From contig NZ_CP045871.1 of the NCBI RefSeq assembly GCF_009650135.1, positions 1,488,001 to 1,552,000 on the forward strand: a DNA stretch of 64,000 bases, in the 5' to 3' direction. The notes under the pieces were generated by a model. That model was not told the DNA's origin, made no database searches, and saw only the letters and a list, made by a program, of their open reading frames with translations. The position numbers and the translations under genes were made by a program. The stretch is from Litorivicinus lipolyticus. GTDB lineage: Bacteria > Pseudomonadota > Gammaproteobacteria > Pseudomonadales > Litorivicinaceae. The first letter of the stretch is position 1. Each line of letters opens with the position of its first letter. Shown here piece after piece: positions 16,012 through 23,897 of this stretch.

Positions 16012-18069
16012 TTAGAAGTCCTTGGCGATGCGCAGGGCGTCGTAAATGGCGCCGTGAATGTTGTGCATCGAGATACAGTCACCCACCCGGAACAGCGCGA
16101 ACTGGCCCGCCGGAATGCTGGTCAAGGCCGATTGCGGGATGTGATCGTACAGTTGGTCCATGTCGGTAATGCCGCCGTTGCTGGAGCGCTCGCGCAAGGT
16201 CCAGTAAAGGCCATCGTTGGGCACAATGCCGTTTTCAATGACCAGCTGATCGACCTCGCGCTCCTCGTGCTCCTCGGTGTACTCGTTCATCAGCACCGCG
16301 ATCACTTTGTCGCCCTCGGCGTAGGCGCGGGTCAACCAGTAATTCGGCGTCATCATGATGCCTTGACCGTAAGTGCGGCGGTAAAAGATCGGGAATGTGG
16401 TGCCGCCGACGTCGTCCGCCACTTTCGGCTCCGGCGTCACGATTTCAACCCGGGACCCTTTATTGCTGATGAAGTCCGCGGTGCCGGTACCGGCATGTTG
16501 ACCCATCACGTCGTACACCAGCACGTTGTCTTTGGGCGCGACCTTGCCCGACAAAATGTCCCACGACGACACCGCCAGTCCCTCGGCCGCGCCCCACTCG
16601 GGGTTTTCATCGATGCCGGCTGAACCACCCGTCGCCAACACCACGATGTCCGGCTGTTCGGCCAAAATTGCAGCCTCGTCCGCCCAGGTGTTCAAGCGCA
16701 CATCCACGCCCAGGCGCTGCAGTTCCATATCAAACCAGCGCACGATACCGGCCATTTGATCGCGCTGTGGCGCTTTCGCCGCTAGGTTGATTTGACCCCC
16801 GACCGCACCGGCGGCTTCAAACAGCACCACCTCATGACCGCGTTCGCGCGCAACGCGCGACGCTTCCATGCCGGCCGGCCCAGCTCCCACCACCACAATT
16901 TTTCGCAGCGGCCCATCGGTGCGCTCGATCTGATGGGGCATAAACCGCTCGCGCGAGGTCGCCGCGTTTTGCACGCACAACACATCCTGACCCAGGTACT
17001 GGCGGTCGATGCAGTAATTCGCACCGACGCATTGACGTATTTGCGTTTCCTTGCCGTCGCGGATTTTATTGATCATGTGCGGGTCGGCGATCATGCCGCG
17101 GGTCATACCAACCAGGTCAACCATGCCCTGGGACAGCGCCCGTTCGGCCTGATTTGGGTCGCGGATACCTTGGGCATGCATGACCGGCACCTTGACCACG
17201 GATTTGATGCTGGCAGCCAAATCCAAAAAGGGTTCGGGCGGCAATGCCATCGGCGGCATGCAGTTAGCCAAGGTGTTGTGGGTATCCGCGCCTGAACCGA
17301 CCACGCTGATAAAATCGACCATGCCACTTTGATCCATGGCCTGGGCGATTTCTTTAAAGTCGTCGTGGCTCAACCCATCGGGGTGAAATTCATCCGCACA
17401 CATGCGCATGCCAACCGCAAAATCGGCGCCCACGGCTTCGCGGATTTTGGCAAACACCTCCATCCCAAAGCGCATCCGATTTTCCAAACTGCCGCCCCAC
17501 TGGTCCGTTCGCTTGTTGGTCCGGGGCGACCAAAACTGGTCAATCAGGTGCTGGTGGGCACAGGAAATCTCGATGCCATCCAAACCCGCATCACGGACAC
17601 GAATGGCAGCCCGGCCAAAGTCATCAATGATGCGCTGGATTTCGTGCGGCTCGATAATCTTGGCGGTACCGCGGTGGACCGGCTCGCGGATTCCGCTGGG
17701 GCTGACCAGGTGTGGCCAATCACCACCCCAATAGGCGTTGCGACGCCCCATGTGGGTCGCTTGGATCATGATTTTTGCGCCGTGGCGGTGCATCGCCTCG
17801 GCCAAGTTTCCGAGCGGCTCGATACAACGATCATGGGTCAAGTCGACCGCGCTCCACCACTGCTGAGGCTGATCGCGGGACACCGGGGATGAGCCGCCAC
17901 AGATGGCCAAACCGACCCCGCCTTTGGCTTTTTCTTCGTAGTAGTTGACGTAACGCTCGGTCGTTAGGTTGTTCTCGGCATACACCTCCGCATGCGCGGT
18001 CGACATGATCCGGTTACGGACGGTGACCTGATTGATCTGAAGCGGCGTAAATAGGTTTTCATATTTCAT
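16012..18069 (-). CDS. dgcA: Dimethylglycine demethylase subunit DgcA
   Basis: A 685-residue protein of the trimethylamine dehydrogenase / old yellow enzyme family. The FMN TIM barrel occupies about 1-350 (MSTAHAEVYAENNL, ISCAHQHLIDQFWSPRTNKR). An Fe-S linker follows at about 343-365, then NAD/FAD Rossmann domains from about 390 (IVVVGAGPAGMEASRVARE). The linker reads CVGANYC...LCVQNA: three cysteines fit the TMADH cluster, but the second of the four is Ala. It converts dimethylglycine to sarcosine plus formaldehyde. It heads the leftward dgcA-dgcB-etfA-etfB unit and is divergent from dddP. Other TMADH-family N-demethylases are possible, but the neighbours match dgc. Confidence 0.89.
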   Translation of the reverse strand: MKYENLFTPLQINQVTVRNRIMSTAHAEVYAENNLTTERYVNYYEEKAKGGVGLAICGGSSPVSRDQPQQWWSAVDLTHDRCIEPLGNLAEAMHRHGAKIMIQATHMGRRNAYWGGDWPHLVSPSGIREPVHRGTAKIIEPHEIQRIIDDFGRAAIRVRDAGLDGIEISCAHQHLIDQFWSPRTNKRTDQWGGSLENRMRFGMEVFAKIREAVGADFAVGMRMCADEFHPDGLSHDDFKEIAQAMDQSGMVDFISVVGSGADTHNTLANCMPPMALPPEPFLDLAASIKSVVKVPVMHAQGIRDPNQAERALSQGMVDLVGMTRGMIADPHMINKIRDGKETQIRQCVGANYCIDRQYLGQDVLCVQNAATSRERFMPHQIERTDGPLRKIVVVGAGPAGMEASRVARERGHEVVLFEAAGAVGGQINLAAKAPQRDQMAGIVRWFDMELQRLGVDVRLNTWADEAAILAEQPDIVVLATGGSAGIDENPEWGAAEGLAVSSWDILSGKVAPKDNVLVYDVMGQHAGTGTADFISNKGSRVEIVTPEPKVADDVGGTTFPIFYRRTYGQGIMMTPNYWLTRAYAEGDKVIAVLMNEYTEEHEEREVDQLVIENGIVPNDGLYWTLRERSSNGGITDMDQLYDHIPQSALTSIPAGQFALFRVGDCISMHNIHGAIYDALRIAKDF

Positions 18070-18143
18070 GCTGAGGCGATCCGATGTTTATTATTGAATG
18101 ACCATCGCACACCGCCTGCGAGTCGGGATAGGCCCGCTCCGTC

Positions 18144-18171
18144 ATTGCGACAAAGCACGTCGCGATTGCGA
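18144..18171. promoter_or_regulatory. Direct repeat in the dgcA-dddP divergent spacer
   Basis: ATTGCGA occurs at 18144-18150 and 18165-18171, 21 bp apart (two helical turns), in the 179-bp spacer between the divergent dgcA and dddP starts. This geometry suits an AraC-type activator such as the GbdR-like protein at 873. If it is the operator, both genes could respond to one signal. No clear -10/-35 boxes were assigned. Confidence 0.32.
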
Positions 18172-18248
18172 AACAGTGGTCGCTTTTGATTATGTTGCAA
18201 ACCGCCGTCGCGGTTCACACTGCGACACCGATTCGGATTGAGCGCCGC

Positions 18249-19520
18249 ATGAACCGACCTGCACGAAAGATCAACCCTGGCGATGGCAACAGCGTTGAAA
18301 TAGGGCCGACACCCTTGGCCTTGGACGAATGGGCGCAGGCCAGTTTGCAGCTGCCGGACCTGACCGTGATGCGCCGCTACCGACTGGATCGATTGGTCGC
18401 GCAATTACACAGGCATGACTGCGCGGGGCTATTGATGTTCGACCCGCTCAACATTCGCTACGCCACCGACTCGACCAACATGCAGCTGTGGAACACCCAC
18501 AACCCATTTCGGGCGGTGCTGGTGTGCGCGGATGGGTACATGGTGATTTGGGACTACAAGGGCTGTGGATTTCTCAGTGACCACAACCCGCTGGTGCGCG
18601 AAAAGCGCCACGGTGCCGACCTTTTCTATTTTGACCGGGGCGACGGCGCGGATGCGGCGGCTGCGCGCTTCGCCGCCGAAGTCGACGCACTGTTAGCCGA
18701 GCATGGCCGCGGTCGTCTGGCGGTCGATAAAATAATGATTCGTGGGCTGCGCGCCCTCGAAGCCGCGGGCCTGACCGTGATTGAGGGCGAACCGCTGACC
18801 GAGCGCGCCCGCGCCATTAAATGTGACGACGAAATCAGGGCCATGCGCTGCGCGATTCACGCCACTGAAACCAGCGTCGCGCGCATGCATGCGGCAGCGA
18901 CACCGGGCATGACTGAAAACGATCTGTGGTCGGTGTTGCACGCTGAAAACATTCGTCGCGGCGGCGAGTGGATCGAAACGCGCCTACTCACCAGTGGCCC
19001 CCGGACCAACCCGTGGTTTCAGGAGTGTGGGCCTCGGATTATCCAAAACAACGAGATCGTCGCCTTTGATACCGACTTGGTCGGTCCTTACGGCATGTGC
19101 TGTGATATTTCCCGGACCTGGTGGATTGGCGACGGCGAACCCTCGCCCAAACACCGGGCGGCGATGCGCTTGGCCATCGAGCACATCGAACACAACTTTT
19201 CGCTGTTAAAACCCGGCGTCAATTTCGACGCGTTAAGCGCCAACGCGCACCGCTTACCCGCCCCCATGCAGGCGCAAAAGTACGGCTGTGTGTACCACGG
19301 TGTCGGTCTGTGTGATGAATGGCCGATGATCGCCTACCCGGACGGGCACGTGCCCGGTGCCTTCGACGGTGTGCTAGAACCGGGCATGGTGTTGTGTGTG
19401 GAAGCACTGGTCAGTGAGGCCGGCGAGGACTTTTCGATTAAACTAGAGGAGCAAGCGCTGATTACCGCGGACGGCGCAATCATGCTGTCCAGCTACCCCT
19501 GGGATCCGCGTTTGGTGTAG
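18249..19520 (+). CDS. dddP: Dimethylsulfoniopropionate lyase DddP
   Basis: A 423-residue M24 metallopeptidase-fold protein that cleaves DMSP to dimethyl sulfide and acrylate. Family-specific stretches are plain: MFDPLNIRYATDSTNMQLWN, WDYKGCGFLS, VDKIM and GEWIETRL.SGPRTNPWF. The six metal ligands reported for Ruegeria DddP (D295, D297, D307, H371, E406, E421) map here to D274, D276, D286, H350, E385 and E400 with identical spacing. ATG 18249 begins the family-typical N-terminus (MNRPARKINPGDGN); an upstream in-frame ATG at 18186 adds an unrelated tail. It is divergent from dgcA, linking DMSP use to betaine breakdown. No acrylate-specific genes were recognised beside it. Confidence 0.93.
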   Translation: MNRPARKINPGDGNSVEIGPTPLALDEWAQASLQLPDLTVMRRYRLDRLVAQLHRHDCAGLLMFDPLNIRYATDSTNMQLWNTHNPFRAVLVCADGYMVIWDYKGCGFLSDHNPLVREKRHGADLFYFDRGDGADAAAARFAAEVDALLAEHGRGRLAVDKIMIRGLRALEAAGLTVIEGEPLTERARAIKCDDEIRAMRCAIHATETSVARMHAAATPGMTENDLWSVLHAENIRRGGEWIETRLLTSGPRTNPWFQECGPRIIQNNEIVAFDTDLVGPYGMCCDISRTWWIGDGEPSPKHRAAMRLAIEHIEHNFSLLKPGVNFDALSANAHRLPAPMQAQKYGCVYHGVGLCDEWPMIAYPDGHVPGAFDGVLEPGMVLCVEALVSEAGEDFSIKLEEQALITADGAIMLSSYPWDPRLV

Positions 19521-19581
19521 CCGCGCAGAAGTTCAAAAAGCCGCGCCAGAATACAAACGAAGGCAGCCGTCAGCCCGCACG

Positions 19582-20609
19582 ATGGTCGCTCTTTTGGCTG
19601 GGTACCGGACTGCATGCAACTTGATCACTGCCGACAACTGCTTGACCAACCCCCAAGTCCCCAGCGCTGGACGGAGTTGGCGTCTGCTGGCCGCGGTGGT
19701 CTCGCTGATGCTGTCCGGGGCGACCCAATTAGGCGCGTATCGACACTTGGGCTGTTTTTACATTTCGGTTTTTAGACGGGCCTGCTGATCACCTATTTGT
19801 GGCCACAAAACCTGGCTTTTTTCACCCCCGCTATTGGACTCTCAACCGGACTTACACTGATTTTTTTGGTCGCGTTCACCCAAGCCTTCTTTTCTCGCCA
19901 ATGGCTTGGCAACGCCATTCGTCGGGTGACCCAACTGCTCACTGTGGCCACCGTCATCGTCATTGCCTGCGGCGCCTTGATTGATTTCAGTACCACGGTG
20001 CTGGCCTGGAGTTTAGGCACCTATGTGGCCTTAACGCTGTGCATGGTCGGCCTCGTTCATCATCGTGATGGTCAACGTGGGGCGATGCGCTCAAGCGAGC
20101 GCGCTTTGCGCCACCAAGTGATGGTGAATCAGTCGCGCGAACGGTTTTTGAACGAAATGAATCATGAAATACGCCCCCATGTTGAACTGTGTGTTGAAGA
20201 CAACGGCATCGGTATGCCCGCGCATGAACTGGAACTGGCGACTACACCGCTGTTTCGCGGCCGCCACGCGCTCCAACACCGCCCCGACGGCAGCCGCATG
20301 GGCCTGGCGATCGTCAGCCAGATCGTGGCGGAGCTGAACGGCCAGTTCACACTGAGCAGCAGCGCCGGGGTCAAAGCCTGTGCCAGTGTGACGCTGGAGG
20401 CGGCCGAGCCGGTAGTGGGCACTGCAGAACCGGCACTGGGCCTGGAGCAACACCGCATTTTGTCCGGCTTAATCGCCGCCGGCACGATGAGCGATATCCT
20501 TGAATTTGCGTCGCAACTGGATCACAGCCACCCGCAACTGGCAAGCCAATTGCGGGTCGCAGTCGACGCCTTAGATGTGGCCGCCTTGGTTAAGCTGACC
20601 CACGCTTAG
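19582..20609 (+). pseudogene. Decayed membrane sensor histidine kinase
   Basis: Two frames carry pieces of one sensor. Frame 1 (19582-19788) encodes a hydrophobic N-terminal stretch ending CFYISVF. The sense then continues in frame 3 from about 19776 (TGLLITYLWPQN...) to 20609 with more membrane helices. The H-box FLNEMNHEIRP is joined directly to the ATP-binding N/G1 motif CVEDNGIGMP, so about 100-120 residues carrying the rest of the dimerisation helices and early catalytic domain are missing. The remaining G2-like segment is GSRMGLAIVSQIVAELNGQF, and the last 55 residues resemble the tail of hybrid kinases. A frameshift plus an in-frame deletion argue that it is dead. It ends convergently against the gene at 20606. 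Confidence 0.7.
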
Positions 20610-21235
20610 TCATTGTCGGTGACCCCAGCACCGGCGCCGCTGGCACGACTTTGAGCGGTTGCCGGCGCATAGGTTCGGGCACAAAACGCGTTCAAGCCCG
20701 CCAACACCTCGGGGTTGATGACAAGCCGCGACGCCCCCTGGCTCGGCGGTACCACCGCATCCACTAGGCTGATCTGAAGCGACTCGCTGGGGCTAAAATC
20801 ACCGGCAATCAACAACCCATGGCCGTCCGTCAGCGCACAACCCGTGGCGCATGACATTTGCAGCACCCCGCCGCGGGTACGCGCAGCACGGGCCAGCAAA
20901 CCGAGCAACACCAGCGGCGCGTCTACCTGATGCAGGCCAATGGGCTCGGCGTCGATCGCGAGCGCCATGTCGCACAGGCTAAGGCCCGCCATAATTCCAC
21001 TCAGACGGCCGCACGGCGCCCGCCACGGCGATTGCAACTGGATCGGGCTGACCTCGGCGTGGCCGATTTGATCGTTACGGCGCAACAACGCCAGCAAGGC
21101 GGCCAGCGAGTCGGGCTGGTAGCGCACTAACCAGCGCATACAGCGCGCCACTTCCGCACTGGCGCCCCAATTCAAGCCGGAACCGCGACAGGCTTTTTTG
21201 ACCAGTGCCTCGACTTCGTTAAGTGACAAATTCAT
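20606..21235 (-). CDS. DUF3726 family protein
   Basis: The 209-residue protein begins MNLSLNEVEALVKKACRGSG followed by LNWG, the typical DUF3726 opening, with AEVARCMRWLV next. The N-terminal half is helical. The C-terminal half has CATGCAL near 140 and ends in a low-complexity Ala/Gly tail (about 190-209). No signal peptide or membrane helix is present and the function is unknown. It overlaps the end of the upstream 555-residue gene by four bases (ATGA), so the two are translationally coupled, and both belong to the leftward block with the second M19-like protein and the aldehyde dehydrogenase. It probably takes part in the catabolism of a methylated compound. Confidence 0.75.
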   Translation of the reverse strand: MNLSLNEVEALVKKACRGSGLNWGASAEVARCMRWLVRYQPDSLAALLALLRRNDQIGHAEVSPIQLQSPWRAPCGRLSGIMAGLSLCDMALAIDAEPIGLHQVDAPLVLLGLLARAARTRGGVLQMSCATGCALTDGHGLLIAGDFSPSESLQISLVDAVVPPSQGASRLVINPEVLAGLNAFCARTYAPATAQSRASGAGAGVTDND

Positions 21236-22899
21236 TGCGGTGCGTACATCCAGTCGTCAGCGCACTCGGCAACGCCGTCCAAGTAGGGCGCATGCCGAAA
21301 CATACAGATGCGGACCCAACGGTCCGAGCGTGGATCGAAGCGCGCGGCGCCAAAAAACGACAATTTGCATCGCAGCATGTCAATCGGCAGCAAATCGGCG
21401 CCGATGGTGTTGTCGTGAATTTCGCCGTACGGCGCGGTCTTGAGCCACTGTAGACGCTGAATAGCCAAACGGTGCTGTGGGTGGCGCAATAAAAATTCAG
21501 CAATCCGCTCGCCCTCGAACCCACACAACGCGTGGTAGGCAAGCGCCATATCACGACCCGGCGCCAGCGGTTGTTCGTAGGGTTCCAGCGGCTCATCCAA
21601 GCGTTCTGCCAGACGCGGCTCTAGCTTTTCCTCCGATACGTACCACAGGCGCGCATGGGCCGGCGCGGTCGACCAGTCCGTTTCCAGCGCCCAGCGGTAG
21701 CGTGCGGCAATATCGGCGGCCGTATCAGCCACCGTCGCGCTGCCGTCAACCGCCGGCAATGCGACTTCGTCCGCCGCCATGCCGACCGCCAACCGATCAA
21801 CCGAGGGATAGGGTTCCAGGACCAAGGAATGCAACAGTTCTTGGGCTTCAACGCCGAGTGTCTGGCGCGCCCACTCGATCAAGTCGCGCCAGGCTGCGCC
21901 CTGGGGCGGCGATTGCATCGCTTGCACCAGGCGTGCAACGTCCGCTCGAAGCGCTGGCAGCCGAATTTGCATGACCGCATGCTCGCTATGCCAGCTCGCG
22001 ATGTCGCCCTGGACCCGGGCCAGCAGCGAACGCACCTGTTGCCACGCATCCCCCGTCACGTCCGTGATCGTACAGACCTCGGCCAAGGCGGTTTCTTTGG
22101 CCAGTATCCAATTGTTCAGCAGGACCGGATGGTTGAGCAAAAACGGCGCCATACCCAAGCCTGTCGAGTTACCGATGCCCAAACGCCGCGCCAATGCCTC
22201 GTCCAGGCCAACCGCGTTCGCACCCCCGATCACCTGGGCTTGATGCTCGACCCAGTCGCGGGCGAATTGTCGGGTCAACAAAACGGACAGCATTTCAACC
22301 TGGAACGGGGCTTGAAACTCCGCGCGATCCGCCAAGGTTTCACGGTCCGCCGCGCCAAACTTGCCAGAGCCATAGACCGCCGTGGTGCGCATCAGATACC
22401 CGACCGCATCCAGCTCAGCCTGATCGGGCTGGACGCCATTGGACAGCCGCTCGACCACATGCGCCCACAGCCGCACCGAGCGGTTGGCCCGCGACAGCGA
22501 CAATTCCGAGGCGCTGACGCGGCCGGCTTCTTGGAGCGGCACGTTGGCCGCCAACCGGTCAATGTCGGCATCGGTCGGAATGCCGTCAAACAGGGTGAAC
22601 GTGGCATCCCATGCGGTGGCAATGACCCGGTCCGAGCGCAAGTCATCGGGCAGGTCGCGCCCAAACGCGACCAACGAATAGGCGCGCTCGGGTCCCCGCG
22701 CGGTGTAAACCGCACAGCCTTCACCGGCCGCATCGAACGCAAACCGCGTGCGCTCAAAACGCCAGGCTTGATGTTTCAACCGGCGCAGCAAAATGCGCAT
22801 GAACGATAGCCGCGAGGCGTGCATCGAACCCAGTCGGGCCAAACGCATCACCTCGGCGGCGGGACGTAGTGAAGTGGTCACTTGCGGTGCGGTTTGCAT
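21232..22899 (-). CDS. Conserved-looking hypothetical protein, 555 aa
   Basis: I do not recognise the family. The protein is soluble by appearance, with no signal peptide or convincing membrane helix, and alternates helical and strand segments. Distinct segments are YTARGPERAYSLVAFGRDLP (about 66-85), YGSGKFGAADRE (about 175-186), LGMAPFLLNHPVLLNNWILA (about 250-269) and an aromatic C-terminus CMFRHAPYLDGVAECADDWM. Several possible starts exist (M1, M18, M26, M34); the longest is listed. It is coupled to DUF3726 at its 3' end and follows the M19-like gene by 18 bases. Catalytic function cannot be assigned. The operon context suggests an enzyme or chaperone for substrate breakdown. Confidence 0.7.
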   Translation of the reverse strand: MQTAPQVTTSLRPAAEVMRLARLGSMHASRLSFMRILLRRLKHQAWRFERTRFAFDAAGEGCAVYTARGPERAYSLVAFGRDLPDDLRSDRVIATAWDATFTLFDGIPTDADIDRLAANVPLQEAGRVSASELSLSRANRSVRLWAHVVERLSNGVQPDQAELDAVGYLMRTTAVYGSGKFGAADRETLADRAEFQAPFQVEMLSVLLTRQFARDWVEHQAQVIGGANAVGLDEALARRLGIGNSTGLGMAPFLLNHPVLLNNWILAKETALAEVCTITDVTGDAWQQVRSLLARVQGDIASWHSEHAVMQIRLPALRADVARLVQAMQSPPQGAAWRDLIEWARQTLGVEAQELLHSLVLEPYPSVDRLAVGMAADEVALPAVDGSATVADTAADIAARYRWALETDWSTAPAHARLWYVSEEKLEPRLAERLDEPLEPYEQPLAPGRDMALAYHALCGFEGERIAEFLLRHPQHRLAIQRLQWLKTAPYGEIHDNTIGADLLPIDMLRCKLSFFGAARFDPRSDRWVRICMFRHAPYLDGVAECADDWMYAPQ

Positions 22900-22917
22900 A
22901 ACGCCCTCACATTTGGC

Positions 22918-23895
22918 CTAGGCCGTAGCCGGCCCAAAGCTAGATTCAAAGAAACGGTGCCAGTTGCCGCCCATGATTTTCGCCACATCCGCGTGGCTAA
23001 AACCGACCGCTAACAACCCAGCCTCGACGTTACCAAAGTCACGATTATCGGCAAACCAGCTTGGCATCGCCGGGAACCCCGGTGCACTTTTGGAGCCCTC
23101 GCCGTAATCAACTTTTTTAGTCCAGCGACCGACCCGCATCCACTCGACCACACTGTCCGGCTGGTCCTGGCACAAATCCGAACCCCACCCAATGTGATCC
23201 ACCCCCATCAACTCGGCGGTGTCCGCGACCATCTGACAGAAACTGTCCAACGTGCAATCGCCCTTGCCCTTGAGGTGGTGCGGGTACATCGAAAAGCCGA
23301 GCATGCCGCCGGATTCACCTAACGCCTTTAATACCGCATCGCTTTTATTACGCAGCGCCGGCTCCCAAAACCCCGGGTTGGCATGGGTAATCGCAATCGG
23401 ACGCGACGACAGCTCTATCGCCTCTAAGGTTGAGCGTTCGGCCGAGTGGCTCATGTCGATGACCAAACCGACACGGTTCATCTCGGCGATGACCTCACGG
23501 CCCATGCGCGTGATGCCGGGGTCATTGGCCTCGTAGCACCCGGTCGCCAGCAAGGATTGATTGTTGTAGCTGAGCTGCATGAAGCGCGCGCCCAAGCTGT
23601 GCAAAATTTCGACCAACCCAATGTCATCTTCGATCGGACTGGGGTTTTGAAAACCGAAGAAGATCGCGGTCCGGCCAGTGGCTTTGGCGGTCTCGACACA
23701 GCGGGCCCAGCGGCCCTGAAAAATCAGGTCCGGGTACTGTTCAAACCAGCGGTTCCAGTGCTCGATATTGGCCACGGTTTCGCGGAAATTTTCATGGTAG
23801 GCAATGGTCACGTGGACGGCATGGACGCCGCCCTGGTTCATCTGCTGAAAAATCTCGCGACTGAAATTACAGTACTGGAGGGCATCGATACGCAT
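22918..23895 (-). CDS. Second M19 dipeptidase-like protein, degenerate metal site
   Basis: A 325-residue paralogue of the protein at 2454. Shared features: GCYEANDPGITRMGREVIAE followed by MNRVG, DMSHSAERS, ITHANPG with RNKSD, and IGWGSDL. It also lacks the zinc-site motifs: the N-terminal HxD pair is absent (MRIDALQYCNFSREIF) and the bridging-Glu segment reads GFQNPSPIED. It is therefore unlikely to be a conventional dipeptidase. I chose ATG 23895, two bases after the aldehyde dehydrogenase stop; the start at 23916 would overlap that gene. Together with the DUF3726 and 555-residue genes downstream it forms one leftward operon. Confidence 0.85.
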   Translation of the reverse strand: MRIDALQYCNFSREIFQQMNQGGVHAVHVTIAYHENFRETVANIEHWNRWFEQYPDLIFQGRWARCVETAKATGRTAIFFGFQNPSPIEDDIGLVEILHSLGARFMQLSYNNQSLLATGCYEANDPGITRMGREVIAEMNRVGLVIDMSHSAERSTLEAIELSSRPIAITHANPGFWEPALRNKSDAVLKALGESGGMLGFSMYPHHLKGKGDCTLDSFCQMVADTAELMGVDHIGWGSDLCQDQPDSVVEWMRVGRWTKKVDYGEGSKSAPGFPAMPSWFADNRDFGNVEAGLLAVGFSHADVAKIMGGNWHRFFESSFGPATA

Positions 23896-23897
23896 GT

